A program made the translations under genes and the position numbers. Source: Mycolicibacter icosiumassiliensis (GTDB lineage: Bacteria; Actinomycetota; Actinomycetes; Mycobacteriales; Mycobacteriaceae). Taken from it: DNA of 44,145 nucleotides. Numbering within the stretch: the first letter of the stretch is position 1; every line of letters begins with the position of its first letter. The stretch covers positions 190,838 to 234,982 of the forward strand of contig NZ_LT546170.1 of assembly GCF_900078685.2 (NCBI RefSeq), written 5' to 3'. Positions 17,721-26,493 of the stretch are shown here, piece after piece. The notes under the pieces were generated by a model. That model worked only from the letters and a program-made list of their open reading frames with translations. It did not search any database and had not been told where the DNA came from.

Positions 17721-18998
17721 ATGCCCACCGGTTCAGGAGATCCAGAACCAGTGCCTGTCTCGGTGACGGACCCGATCCCGCGCCGGCTGGCGCATGCGCT
17801 GGACCTGTTGAACTTCACGCTGGCCGATGTACGGGACGGCCTTGGGCCCTACCTGTCGATCTACCTCTTGGTGACCCACAATTGGGACCAGGCATCGATC
17901 GGCCTGGTAATGGCGATCGGCGGCGTCGCCGCGGTCGTGGCGCAGACCCCGGTGGGCGCGCTGGTCGACCGCACCACGGCCAAGCGAGCATTGCTGGTGG
18001 TCGGTGCACTGGCCGTCACGGCGGCGGCATTGGCGATGCCGCTGTTCCCCGACTTCTACAGCGTCGCGGCGTTGCAGTTGCTGACCGGCATCGCGGGTTC
18101 GGTGTTCGCACCGGCGCTGGCCGCGATCACTCTCGGCGTGGTCGGCCCACGTCTGTTCGCGAAACGTATTGGCCGCAACGAATCGTTCAACCACGCGGGT
18201 AATGCCGCGACCGCGGCCGCCACCGGCGCCCTGGCCTACTTCTACGGCCCGATCGTGGTGTTCTGGGTGCTGGCCGCCATGGCTGCACTCAGTGTGGTGG
18301 CCACCCTGCGTGTTCCCGGATCGGCGATCGATCACGACGTAGCTCGGGGCATGGACCATCTGGCGGGCCAGCCGCATGGACAGCCATCGGGATTCGCGGC
18401 GCTGCTGCACAACCGCCACCTGCTGGTGTTCGCCGCGACGGTGGTGATCTTCCATTTCGCCAATGCGGCGATGCTGCCGTTGGTCGGTCAGGAACTGGCG
18501 CTGGTCAACACCGAGATAGGCACCGCGCTGATGGCGGCGTGCATCGTGGCCGCGCAGCTGGTCATGGTTCCAGTGGCGTATCTGACGGGCGCCAAAGCCG
18601 ACGTCTGGGGCCGCAAGCCGATCTTCCTGGTCGGATTCGCCGTGCTGACCGTGCGCGGGCTGCTCTACCCGGTATGGGACAACTCTTACTGGCTGGTCGG
18701 GGTGCAGTTGCTCGACGGGGTGGGAGCGGGCATCTTCGGTGCGCTGTTCCCGCTGGTCGTACAGGATGTCACGCATGGAACCGGCCGATTCAACGTGAGC
18801 CTGGGGGCGATTACTACCGCCTGGGGGGTGGGCGCCGCATTGTCGAACTTCGTCGCCGGCGAGATCGTGTCGGCCGCAGGCTACGACGCGGCGTTCTTCA
18901 CCCTGGCGGCGGTGGCCGGCGCCGGTTTCGTGCTCTACCTGACCGCCATGCCCGAGACGGCCGGGATCAGCGGCCGGACCGCAGCCCCGTTAGCCTAA
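17721..18998 (+). CDS. Major facilitator superfamily permease
   Basis: A predicted polytopic inner-membrane transporter of about 425 aa with 10-12 hydrophobic helices. It has an MFS-type loop after helix 2 (GALVDRTTAKRALLVVGAL) and a second one in the C-terminal half (LTGAKADVWGRKPIFLVGF). The substrate cannot be read from sequence. It lies 17 bp after kstR and 4 bp before the metallo-hydrolase, so it is probably co-transcribed with kstR and sensitive to KstR. In M. tuberculosis this interval holds a LacI-type regulator and lppH instead. The start is uncertain: ATG 17721 has no ribosome binding site, while GTG 17751 has AGGAG about 11 nt upstream. Confidence 0.85.
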   Translation: MPTGSGDPEPVPVSVTDPIPRRLAHALDLLNFTLADVRDGLGPYLSIYLLVTHNWDQASIGLVMAIGGVAAVVAQTPVGALVDRTTAKRALLVVGALAVTAAALAMPLFPDFYSVAALQLLTGIAGSVFAPALAAITLGVVGPRLFAKRIGRNESFNHAGNAATAAATGALAYFYGPIVVFWVLAAMAALSVVATLRVPGSAIDHDVARGMDHLAGQPHGQPSGFAALLHNRHLLVFAATVVIFHFANAAMLPLVGQELALVNTEIGTALMAACIVAAQLVMVPVAYLTGAKADVWGRKPIFLVGFAVLTVRGLLYPVWDNSYWLVGVQLLDGVGAGIFGALFPLVVQDVTHGTGRFNVSLGAITTAWGVGAALSNFVAGEIVSAAGYDAAFFTLAAVAGAGFVLYLTAMPETAGISGRTAAPLA

Positions 18999-19002
18999 GC
19001 GG

Positions 19003-19923
19003 ATGCGCCTCAAGCTCGGCCGCCCCGACATCGGCCGGTACGCCGACCGGTTCGATGTCCCACCCGCGGCGCCGGGCGCACCGTTGTCGGTGACGTGGCT
19101 CGGCGTGACCAGCATGCTGATCGACGACGGGTCATCGGCGCTGATGACCGGCGGCTATTTCTCTCGGCCCAGTCTGGCGCAGGTGGCCCTGCGCAAGGTG
19201 TCGCCGTCGGCCGCCCGCATCGACGCCTGCCTGGCCCGAGCCGGCGCGCACAAGCTGGCAGCGGTGATCCCCCTGCACTCACATATCGATCACGCGCTGG
19301 ACTCCGCTGTGGTGGCCGAACGTACCGGTGCGACGCTGGTGGGTGGCGAGTCGACGGCCAATGTGGGCCGGGGTCACGGACTCTCGGAGGACCGCCTGAC
19401 CGTCGCGGCTTCCGGCGAACCCATCACGTTGGGCGCCTATGACGTCACCCTCATCGAGTCGCGGCACTGCCCACCAGACCGGTTCCCCGGCGTGATCGCC
19501 GCCGCGGTGGTTCCACCGGTGCGGGCTTCCGCCTACAAGTGCGGTGAGGCCTGGTCGGTGTTGGTGGCCCACCGCCCCTCGGGACGCAACCTGCTGATCA
19601 TGGGCAGCGCTGGCTATATCCCGGGGGCGCTGGCGGGCCGCGCCGCCGAGGTGGTCTACCTGGGCATCGGCCAGCTCGGCATCCAGCCCCGGCAATACCT
19701 AATCGACTACTGGAATGAGACGGTCCGCGCGGTCGGTGCTTCGACGGTGGTGCTGACCCACTGGGACGACTTTTTCCTGCCTTTGTCAAAACCGTTGCGC
19801 GCCTTGCCCTACGCCGGCGACGACCTCAACGTCACGATGCAAGTTCTCAGCGAGCTGGCCGAGGCCGACGGAGTCGGCCTTCACCTGCCCACGGTCTGGC
19901 GTCGTGAGGACCCGTGGGCCTGA
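19003..19923 (+). CDS. Metallo-beta-lactamase-fold hydrolase (Rv3577-like)
   Basis: A 306-aa cytoplasmic protein with no signal peptide. The metal motif HSHIDH at residues 92-97, later SRHCPPDRFPG, and a C-terminal THWDDFF place it with the UlaG/YtnP-like side of the metallo-beta-lactamase superfamily. Substrate unknown. Position and length match Rv3577 of M. tuberculosis, next to arsB2. Its last ten bases overlap the transporter start, so the two are coupled. ATG 19003 is 4 bp past the MFS stop. Confidence 0.88.
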   Translation: MRLKLGRPDIGRYADRFDVPPAAPGAPLSVTWLGVTSMLIDDGSSALMTGGYFSRPSLAQVALRKVSPSAARIDACLARAGAHKLAAVIPLHSHIDHALDSAVVAERTGATLVGGESTANVGRGHGLSEDRLTVAASGEPITLGAYDVTLIESRHCPPDRFPGVIAAAVVPPVRASAYKCGEAWSVLVAHRPSGRNLLIMGSAGYIPGALAGRAAEVVYLGIGQLGIQPRQYLIDYWNETVRAVGASTVVLTHWDDFFLPLSKPLRALPYAGDDLNVTMQVLSELAEADGVGLHLPTVWRREDPWA

Positions 19924-21164
19924 ACTTAGCTCTTGCGCTGCTGCTGCTTGCCGTCGTGCTGGCGTTCGCGGTAGCCCGCCCCCGCGGCTGGCCGGAGATG
20001 TTCGCGGCGGTGCCGGCCGCCGGCATCCTTGTTGCCACCGGCGCGATCTCGATGCACGACGCATTTGCCGAAGCCGCCACTCTGCTGCATGTCGTCGCGT
20101 TCCTGGGCGCGGTGCTGGTGCTGGCACAGCTCTGTGACGATGAGGGCCTGTTCGAAGCGGCCGGCGCGGCGATGGCACGCGCCGACGTCGGGCCGCCGCA
20201 ACATCTGCTGAGCCGCGTCTTCGTCATCGCCGCCGGCCTGACCGCGGTGCTGAGCCTGGACGCGACGGTGGTGCTGCTGACCCCGGTGGTGCTGATGATG
20301 GCCCGCCGCCGCCAAGCGCCGATGCGCCCGCACGCGTACGCGACCGCGCACCTGGCCAACACGGCGTCGCTGCTGCTGCCGGTGTCGAACCTGACCAATC
20401 TGCTGGCGTTCAACCAGGCCGGCCTGTCGTTCGTGAAGTTCACCGCGTTGATGGCGGCGCCGTGGCTGGCCACCACCGCGGTCGTCTACCTGATTTTCCG
20501 CTGGTTTTTCCGCGCCGATCTGCGGGCCACACCGGTGCACCGGCACGCCGGCCCGCCGCCCCCGGTTCCGGTTTTCGCACTGGTGGTGCTGGGACTGACG
20601 CTGGTCGGTTTCGGGGTCGCCGAGACGTTCGGCGTACCGGCGGCATGGGCGGCCGTCGCCGGAGCGGCCGTGCTGGCCGCGCGTGGTCTGGCGCAGCGGC
20701 GCAGCACCGCGGCCGGCATTGCGCGGGCCGCCAACCCCGGTTTCCTGGTGTTCGTGTTGGCCCTGGGCGTGGTGGTGCGGGCCGTCGTCGACAACGGGCT
20801 GGGCGCCCAGATGACCGCGGTGCTGCCGGCGGGATCTGGTCTGCCGGCACTGCTGGGCGTCGCGGCGGTCGCCGCGGTGCTGGCCAACGTGGTCAACAAC
20901 CTGCCCGCGACGCTGGTGCTGGTGCCGCTGGTCGCATCGAGCGGCCCCCTCGCGGTGTTGGCGGTGTTGATCGGGGTCAACATCGGACCCAACCTCAGCT
21001 ACACGGGCTCACTGTCTAACCTGCTGTGGCGCCGGGTGTTGCGCCGCTACGACGTTCCGGCCGGAGTCGGCGAATATACCCGCCTGGGGCTGTGCACGGT
21101 TCCGGCCACACTGCTGGTTGCCGTGCTGGCCCTGTGGGCGAGCGCGCAACTGCTGGGTGTCTAG
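19914..21164 (+). CDS. ArsB/NhaD-like ion transporter (Rv3578 arsB2-like)
   Basis: A 416-aa integral membrane protein dominated by hydrophobic helices. Two halves are visible. The first contains LDATVVLLTPVVLMMARRR and TASLLLPVSNLTNLLAFN. The second contains ANVVNNLPATLVLVPL and IGVNIGPNLSYTGSLSNLLW. Such Asn-Leu-Thr-Asn and Val-Val-Asn-Asn-Leu-Pro re-entrant motifs are typical of the ArsB/ion-transporter superfamily. The M. tuberculosis counterpart is called ArsB2, but arsenite export is not shown by context here, as there is no arsR or arsC nearby. GTG 19914 overlaps the upstream gene. The stop overlaps that of the converging phosphodiesterase gene (CTAG). Confidence 0.85.
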   Translation: MGLNLALALLLLAVVLAFAVARPRGWPEMFAAVPAAGILVATGAISMHDAFAEAATLLHVVAFLGAVLVLAQLCDDEGLFEAAGAAMARADVGPPQHLLSRVFVIAAGLTAVLSLDATVVLLTPVVLMMARRRQAPMRPHAYATAHLANTASLLLPVSNLTNLLAFNQAGLSFVKFTALMAAPWLATTAVVYLIFRWFFRADLRATPVHRHAGPPPPVPVFALVVLGLTLVGFGVAETFGVPAAWAAVAGAAVLAARGLAQRRSTAAGIARAANPGFLVFVLALGVVVRAVVDNGLGAQMTAVLPAGSGLPALLGVAAVAAVLANVVNNLPATLVLVPLVASSGPLAVLAVLIGVNIGPNLSYTGSLSNLLWRRVLRRYDVPAGVGEYTRLGLCTVPATLLVAVLALWASAQLLGV

Positions 21165-22048
21165 TAGGACGGCGGCAACGGCATGCCCAGCTCGGCCAGC
21201 ACCGCGCGCAGCCGGCTCGGATAGTCGGTGATGAGCCCGTCGACTCCGGCGGCGATCTGCTGTCGCATGGCGTCGGCATCGTTGACCGTCCACGGAATCA
21301 CCCGCAGCCCAGCCGTATGTGCGCGTTCGGTAAATGCTCGATCCACCACCGAGTAGTCCGGGGACACGATATCGGCGCCGACCGCCACCGCACCCGAGAT
21401 CGGATCAGACCCCTGCTCCCACAGCGCGACCAGCGGAATGGCTGGTTCCGCGGCGCGCACCAGCGGCAGCGTGCGCCAGTCGAAACTCTGGATTTCAACG
21501 AAATCGAGTTTGCCGGCGGCGCGCACCGCCGCCAGGATCACATCGACGATCTGCTGCGAGTTGTCGCCGTCGACCTTGGTCTCGATGTTGTAGCGGACCG
21601 CTGTGTGACCGGCCAGCGCGAAGACCTCCGGCAAAGTGGTGATCACGTTGCCCGCCACCACTTCCGCGTCGGGGAATTCCGGCAACAGGTGTCCGCAGTC
21701 CAGGGTTCGGATCTGGGCGAGGGTGAGATCGGCTACTCGCTTGCTCACGTACGGGTAATCGGGATCGCCGGCGAAGGCCGGTCCGGTGTCGGCGCACTTC
21801 GCCGGCTCGATCACCGGGTCGTGCCAGACCAGCGGCTGCGCGTCGCGCGTCAGCACGATGTCCAACTCCAGGGTGCTGACCCCCAGCGCGAGCGACTTGG
21901 CGAAGGCGCGCAACGATTCCTCGGTGGTCTCGCCCCGGCCGCCGCGATGCGCCTGCAGATCAAACGTCGACGGTTGCGCGGCGGCCGTTGCCGAAGGACT
22001 CACCACCGCGGCCATCAGCACCGCCGCAATCAACGCGCGGCGAATCAC
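21161..22048 (-). CDS. Secreted glycerophosphodiester phosphodiesterase-like protein
   Basis: A 295-aa protein with an N-terminal signal peptide (hydrophobic residues 5-22, likely cleavage after Ala24), so it acts outside the membrane. The GDPD catalytic pattern is present: His34-Arg35, the acidic cluster GETTEE at 39-44, Glu61 and Asp63, and WHDP at 75-78. It also has YNIETKVDGD and the C-terminal WTVNDAD and GVDGLITDYPSR, typical of the TIM-barrel family. It probably hydrolyses glycerophosphodiesters to glycerol-3-phosphate and an alcohol. It is the last gene of the cysS-rlmB unit (4-nt overlap with rlmB). M. tuberculosis does not have this gene at this point, as far as I recall the order. 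Confidence 0.88.
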   Translation of the reverse strand: MIRRALIAAVLMAAVVSPSATAAAQPSTFDLQAHRGGRGETTEESLRAFAKSLALGVSTLELDIVLTRDAQPLVWHDPVIEPAKCADTGPAFAGDPDYPYVSKRVADLTLAQIRTLDCGHLLPEFPDAEVVAGNVITTLPEVFALAGHTAVRYNIETKVDGDNSQQIVDVILAAVRAAGKLDFVEIQSFDWRTLPLVRAAEPAIPLVALWEQGSDPISGAVAVGADIVSPDYSVVDRAFTERAHTAGLRVIPWTVNDADAMRQQIAAGVDGLITDYPSRLRAVLAELGMPLPPSY

Positions 22049-22986
22049 CTTCGCTGACGGGCGATCTCGGCCAGCACCACCCCGGCGGCCACCGAGGCAT
22101 TGAGCGACTCGGTGGGCCCGGACATCGGAATCGACACGATGGCGTCGCAGTTCTGCCGGACCAGTCGGGACAGCCCCTTGCCCTCGGAACCGACGACCAG
22201 CACCATCGGGCTGGTGCCGTCCAACTCATCGACCATGGTCTCGCCGCCGGCGTCGAGCCCGACGATCTGCAGGCCGCGATCTGCCCATGCTTTCAGCGTT
22301 TGGTTCAGATTGGATGCCCGCGCGATCGGAACCCGCGCTGCCGCACCGGCACTGGTGCGCCAGGCCACCGCGGTCACCGACGCCGACCGACGCTGCGGGA
22401 TCACCACGCCGTGTCCGCCGAACGCCGCGACCGACCGCACGATGGCGCCGAGATTGCGCGGATCGGAGATGTTGTCCAGTGCGACCAGCAACGGCGGCGC
22501 GACATCGCGCCGCGCGGCCGCGATCAGGTCGTCGGGATGCGCGTAGCTGTAGGGCGGGACCGCAAGCGCGATGCCCTGATGCAGACCGTTGGTGGTCATC
22601 TTGTCCAGATCGGACCGCGGCACCTCCAGGATCGGCAATCCGGAATCGGCTGCCCGAGTAACTGATTCGGTCAGGCGCTCATCGGCCTCGGCGCCCAGCG
22701 CCACATACAGCGCGGTAGCCGGGATTCCGGCACGCAGGCACTCCAGAACCGGGTTGCGCCCCAGCACGGTCTCGTTCTCATCGGTGCGCTTGGTGGTGCG
22801 GTAGGCGCGCTGCTTTGCCGCGCGCTTAGCCGCCTTGGCTGCGGGGTGGTAGTCGCGCTGATGCGCCGGCGGGGTAGCGCCGCGGCCTTCGAGCCCGCGG
22901 CGGCGTTGGCCACCAGAGCCGACCGTCGGCCCTTTCTTGGTGCCCGGCTTGCGCACCGCACCCTTGCGCTTGGAATTTCCGGCCAT
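22045..22986 (-). CDS. rlmB: SpoU-family 23S rRNA 2'-O-ribose methyltransferase
   Basis: A 313-aa AdoMet-dependent methyltransferase with the deep-knot SPOUT fold; the E. coli relative RlmB methylates G2251 of 23S rRNA. The first 65 residues are a basic, disordered extension (Lys/Arg-rich). The substrate-binding domain starts near VLGRNPVLECLRAG. The three SpoU motifs are all present: DNISDPRNLGAIVRS from residue 171, VVGSEGKGLS, and IPMSGPTESLNASVAAG near 286-302. Position matches Rv3579c beside cysS. ATG abuts the cysS stop, so translation is probably coupled. The exact rRNA target is inferred from the family. Confidence 0.92.
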   Translation of the reverse strand: MAGNSKRKGAVRKPGTKKGPTVGSGGQRRRGLEGRGATPPAHQRDYHPAAKAAKRAAKQRAYRTTKRTDENETVLGRNPVLECLRAGIPATALYVALGAEADERLTESVTRAADSGLPILEVPRSDLDKMTTNGLHQGIALAVPPYSYAHPDDLIAAARRDVAPPLLVALDNISDPRNLGAIVRSVAAFGGHGVVIPQRRSASVTAVAWRTSAGAAARVPIARASNLNQTLKAWADRGLQIVGLDAGGETMVDELDGTSPMVLVVGSEGKGLSRLVRQNCDAIVSIPMSGPTESLNASVAAGVVLAEIARQRR

Positions 22987-24396
22987 CTACTCAGACCCCT
23001 CCACCAGTAGTGACCATTGCGGACCATCCCCGGTGTCGGTGACGTCGATACCGGCATTTTTGAGCCTGCAGCGGATCTCATCTGCCAATTGCCAGTCCCG
23101 TTCCGCACGAGCGGTTTCCCGGCGTTGCAACTCGGCGCGCACTAAGACGTCGACTGCGGCCAGCGCCGCCGAGGTCTCGTCGCGCGATTCCCAGCGCTCG
23201 TTGAGCGGGTCGCAGCCCAACACGTCCATCATCGCCCGGATCGCACCGGCTGCGGCCAGAGCGCCCTCGTGGTCGCCGGAGTCCAGCGCCCGGTTGCCCT
23301 CCGCACGCGTCCGGTGCACCTCAGCCAGGGCAATCGGCACCGACAGGTCATCGTCGAGCGCGGCGGCGAAACGGTCCGTCCAGGTGCTGGGAACCACCGC
23401 GCCCACCCGGCTGCGCACCCGGTGCAGGAAGTCCTCGATGCCGACATAGGCGTTGACGGCGTCGCGCAGCGCGGTCTCGGAGAACTCGAGCATCGACCGG
23501 TAGTGCGCACTACCCAGGTAATAGCGCAGCTCGGCGGGCCGGACCCGTTGCAGCACCGCCGACATCGACAGCACATTGCCCAGCGACTTGCTCATCTTCT
23601 CGCCGCCCAGGGTGACCCAGCCGTTGTGCAGCCAGTAGTTCGCGAATCCGTCTCCGGCGGCGCGACTCTGAGCGATCTCGTTCTCATGGTGCGGGAAGAC
23701 CAGATCCATCCCGCCGCAGTGGATATCGAATTCGGGGCCGAGGTAGGTCCGGGCCATCGCCGAACACTCCAGGTGCCAGCCCGGACGGCCCGGGCCCCAC
23801 GGCGTGGGCCAGCTGGGCTCACCGGGCTTGGCGCCCTTCCACAGCGTGAAGTCGCGCGGGTCGCGCTTGCCGGTGGCGACCCCCTCGCCCTGATGCACGT
23901 CGTCGATCCGATGACCGGACAGCTGGCCGTAGTCGGGGTAGCTGAGCACGTCGAAGTACACGTCGCCGCCGCCGGCATAGGCGTGTCCCGAGTCGATCAG
24001 GCGCTCGATCAGCTCGACCATCTGGGTGATGTGCCCGGTCGCACGCGGTTCGGCCGACGGTGGCAGCACCCCCAGCGCCTCATACGCCGCGGTGAACTCA
24101 CGCTCGTGGGTGGCGGCCCACTCCCACCAGGGCCGGCCCGCTGCAGCGGCCTTGGTGAGGATCTTGTCGTCGATATCGGTCACGTTGCGCACAAAAGCGA
24201 CGTCGTAGCCGCGGGCGGTGAGCCACCGGCGCAGTACATCGAACGCCACGCCGCTGCGGACATGGCCGATATGGGGCGCAGCCTGGACGGTGGCACCGCA
24301 TAGATAGATAGACACCTGACCGGGCCGCAACGGGACAAACTCACGCACGGCGCCGGTTGCCGTGTCGTGCAGCCGCAGGCTGGGGCGATCGGTCAC
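22987..24396 (-). CDS. cysS: Cysteinyl-tRNA synthetase
   Basis: Charges tRNA-Cys with cysteine. The 469-aa class I synthetase has Cys33 (YLCGAT), the HIGH motif at residues 42-45, further zinc ligands in WHLECSAM and FPHHENE, and KMSKS at 267-271. An alpha-helical anticodon-binding region is at the C-terminus. Length is normal for the family. Start GTG 24396 has no ribosome binding site but has a TAAGCT -10 ending 8 nt upstream, pointing to a leaderless mRNA. It heads the cysS-rlmB-phosphodiesterase unit. Confidence 0.96.
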   Translation of the reverse strand: MTDRPSLRLHDTATGAVREFVPLRPGQVSIYLCGATVQAAPHIGHVRSGVAFDVLRRWLTARGYDVAFVRNVTDIDDKILTKAAAAGRPWWEWAATHEREFTAAYEALGVLPPSAEPRATGHITQMVELIERLIDSGHAYAGGGDVYFDVLSYPDYGQLSGHRIDDVHQGEGVATGKRDPRDFTLWKGAKPGEPSWPTPWGPGRPGWHLECSAMARTYLGPEFDIHCGGMDLVFPHHENEIAQSRAAGDGFANYWLHNGWVTLGGEKMSKSLGNVLSMSAVLQRVRPAELRYYLGSAHYRSMLEFSETALRDAVNAYVGIEDFLHRVRSRVGAVVPSTWTDRFAAALDDDLSVPIALAEVHRTRAEGNRALDSGDHEGALAAAGAIRAMMDVLGCDPLNERWESRDETSAALAAVDVLVRAELQRRETARAERDWQLADEIRCRLKNAGIDVTDTGDGPQWSLLVEGSE

Positions 24397-24404
24397 GACG
24401 GGCC

Positions 24405-24410
24405 AGCTTA
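24405..24410 (-). promoter_or_regulatory. -10 element for a leaderless cysS transcript (right copy)
   Basis: TAAGCT on the minus strand, 8 nt before the cysS GTG. It fits TAnnnT with a start site at or beside the start codon. Confidence 0.5.
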
Positions 24411-24504
24411 CCGGGCGGTGCGCCCCGGACTGCCACGCCCGGCATTACCAGCGGCTTCCCAGGAACGGCTACTACCTGCCGTATCGGTGGACAGGGGGTG
24501 TGAC

Positions 24505-25308
24505 GTGGCATATATTGCGGCAGTGAGTAAACGTCTGGTGGCAGCCTCTGGAGCGTTCTTGGCTGCGGTCGCATTCGCAGGTAGCGCAACCGCATACGCC
24601 GATGAGCCGAACAACAACAACCAGCAGCAGCCGCAGCCCGCAGAAGTCGTAGCTGCGGTTACTCCCGTGCCGGCTGAGCAGCCGGCGGCTGCGCCCGCCG
24701 CGCAGGAGATGGCGCCGGGCCAGCAAGAGGCGATGCAGGACGCCCAGGCCGAGCAACAGCGACAGCAAGCCGAGCAGCAGGCCGACCAGATGAGTCAGGG
24801 CGCCAGCACCGCCGGCGCCAGCGCCAGCACCGCCAGTATGGCTGCGATGGGTCCCCAGATCGGTATGCAGATGGCGATGATGGCCCCGATGTTGGCGATG
24901 TACGCGCCGATGATGCTCCAGCCGGCAATGAGCCTCTTTACCTCCCCAGGTAACGCCAGCGGTGCAAACGCCGCTGGCGATGGCGCTGGCGCCGGTTCAG
25001 CGGCGGCGAGCGACGCTTTTAGCGGCCTGGGGGCGCACGAACCCGGTTCGGCGGCGGGGTCACTGCCCTTCGACCTGGGCGAGCACCTGAACCTCGATCC
25101 TGAGCTTTTCGCCGGGGCGGGCGGGGATGTCCTCAACGGTGCGGCGGGTGACTCCGCTGGCGCAGCTAGTGATGCTGCGCTGGCTGCGTCCACCGCACTG
25201 CTCGACGGTGGCACTGACATGGGCACCAACCTCGCCGGCGGCATCCGCGCCGTCGGCGGCGACATCGCCACCTGCATCATCGGTGCCATCTTCGGCGGGA
25301 ACTGCTAG
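24505..25308 (+). CDS. Secreted Gln/Met/Ala-rich protein of unknown function
   Basis: I do not recognise this 267-aa protein. It has a signal peptide (hydrophobic 12-28, cleavage expected after the AYA at 30-32). An Asn/Gln/Pro-rich stretch follows, then a Gln/Ala/Glu segment likely to be helical (QQRQQAEQQADQM). Next is a strikingly Met-rich hydrophobic segment of about 35 residues with some eleven methionines (from MAAMGPQIGM to MMLQPAM). The tail is Gly/Ala-rich and ends CIIGAIFGGNC with two cysteines. No PE or PPE domain is present. GTG 24505 is chosen for an AGGGGG ribosome binding site 7 nt upstream. The M. tuberculosis order has nothing like it between cysS and ispF. It converges on ispF. 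Confidence 0.78.
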   Translation: MAYIAAVSKRLVAASGAFLAAVAFAGSATAYADEPNNNNQQQPQPAEVVAAVTPVPAEQPAAAPAAQEMAPGQQEAMQDAQAEQQRQQAEQQADQMSQGASTAGASASTASMAAMGPQIGMQMAMMAPMLAMYAPMMLQPAMSLFTSPGNASGANAAGDGAGAGSAAASDAFSGLGAHEPGSAAGSLPFDLGEHLNLDPELFAGAGGDVLNGAAGDSAGAASDAALAASTALLDGGTDMGTNLAGGIRAVGGDIATCIIGAIFGGNC

Positions 25309-25323
25309 CTCCCGCCGGACGGC

Positions 25324-25800
25324 TTAAGCAGGCACTACCAGCGCGGTAGCCACCGCGGCCAGTCCCTCGCCCCGACCGGTGAGCCCCAGGCCGTCGGTTG
25401 TTGTGGCCGACACCGAGACCGGTGCGCCCAGCAATTCCGACAGCAGCTGCTGCGCTTCGGCCCGGCGGGGCCCCACCTTCGGCCGGTTGCCGATGACCTG
25501 CACCGCGGCATTGCCGATCACGAATCCGCTCTCGCCGAGCAGCTCGCGCACGTGGCCGAGCATCACAGCGCCCGTTACTCGTGCCCAGCGGGGCTCGTCG
25601 ACGCCGAACACCGACCCGAGGTCCCCCAGCCCTGCCGCCGACAGCAGCGCGTCACACAGGGCGTGTGCGGCCACGTCGCCGTCGGAGTGTCCGGCGCAGC
25701 CGTCGGCGTCGGGAAACAGCAACCCCAACAGCCAGCACGGCCGGCCCGGCTCGATCGGGTGCACGTCGGTGCCCAACCCGACCCTCGGCAGCGCACTCAC
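25324..25800 (-). CDS. ispF: 2-C-methyl-D-erythritol 2,4-cyclodiphosphate synthase
   Basis: Converts CDP-methylerythritol 2-phosphate to the cyclic diphosphate, releasing CMP, in the non-mevalonate isoprenoid pathway. The 158-aa protein forms a trimer in the family. Metal ligands Asp12 and His14 (GTDVHP) and His46 (GDVAAH) are present, as are the GHSDGD loop and the C-terminal ATTTDGLGLTGRGEGLAA. It overlaps ispD by 4 nt (GTGA). Confidence 0.95.
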   Translation of the reverse strand: MSALPRVGLGTDVHPIEPGRPCWLLGLLFPDADGCAGHSDGDVAAHALCDALLSAAGLGDLGSVFGVDEPRWARVTGAVMLGHVRELLGESGFVIGNAAVQVIGNRPKVGPRRAEAQQLLSELLGAPVSVSATTTDGLGLTGRGEGLAAVATALVVPA

Positions 25801-26462
25801 CGGTTCACCACGGCCTCGGCGAGCACCGCATCCAGCGGTGTGGTGATCTTGAAGGCCAAGGGATCGCCTTCGACGGTGTGGACCTGGCCGCCGACATGTT
25901 CGACCATTGCGGCGTCATCGGTGAACTGCGTGCCCGCACCGGCCTGCTGGTAGGCCCGCAGCAGCAGGTCCGCGGCGAACCCCTGGGGGGTCTGCACGGC
26001 CCGCAGGCCGGCCCGCTCGGGTGTGCCCAGGACTGTTCCGTTCGCGTCGACCGCCTTGATGGTGTCGGCGACCGGAAGCGCCGGGACGACGGCTCGGTAC
26101 CCGGCATGCAATGCCTCGACCACCCGGACCACCAGTCCGGGCGGAGTCAATGGTCGGGCGGCGTCGTGGACCAGCACGAAATCGGGCTCTCCGGCGCTGG
26201 CCAACGCCAACCGAACGGAATCGACACGATCGGCACCGCCGGCGACGACGGTGGCAGTCCCACCGAGGATCAATTTGGCCTCGTCGGTGCGGTCCGGCGG
26301 CACGGCGACCACGATCTGGTCGATGACCCCGGACTCCCGCAGACCTGCCACGGCGCGCTCAACCAGCGTCACGCCGCCCAGCAGAAAGAACGCCTTGGGC
26401 ATGCCGGCGCCCAGCCGCACACCTGAACCGGCCGCCGGCACCACGGCTACTGTGCTTGGCAC
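25797..26462 (-). CDS. ispD: 2-C-methyl-D-erythritol 4-phosphate cytidylyltransferase
   Basis: Transfers CMP from CTP to methylerythritol 4-phosphate in the isoprenoid pathway. The 221-aa protein has the nucleotide-binding motif AAGSGVRLGAGMPKAF at residues 10-25, with the conserved Arg and Lys. It also has VHDAARPL in the middle and the C-terminal TDDAAMVE. Length is close to the family's usual 225-235. GTG 26462 lies 31 bp after carD. The start is immediately followed by beta-strand 1 (VAVVPAAG), leaving no room for a later start. Confidence 0.95.
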   Translation of the reverse strand: MPSTVAVVPAAGSGVRLGAGMPKAFFLLGGVTLVERAVAGLRESGVIDQIVVAVPPDRTDEAKLILGGTATVVAGGADRVDSVRLALASAGEPDFVLVHDAARPLTPPGLVVRVVEALHAGYRAVVPALPVADTIKAVDANGTVLGTPERAGLRAVQTPQGFAADLLLRAYQQAGAGTQFTDDAAMVEHVGGQVHTVEGDPLAFKITTPLDAVLAEAVVNR

Positions 26463-26493
26463 CGGATCCCCGGTCGCTCAGAGAACGTCGCGG

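Noticed and set aside
24505..25308. Assignment of the two secreted proteins to the PE/PPE families
   Set aside because: Both have ordinary signal peptides and lack the PE or PPE N-terminal helical domain.
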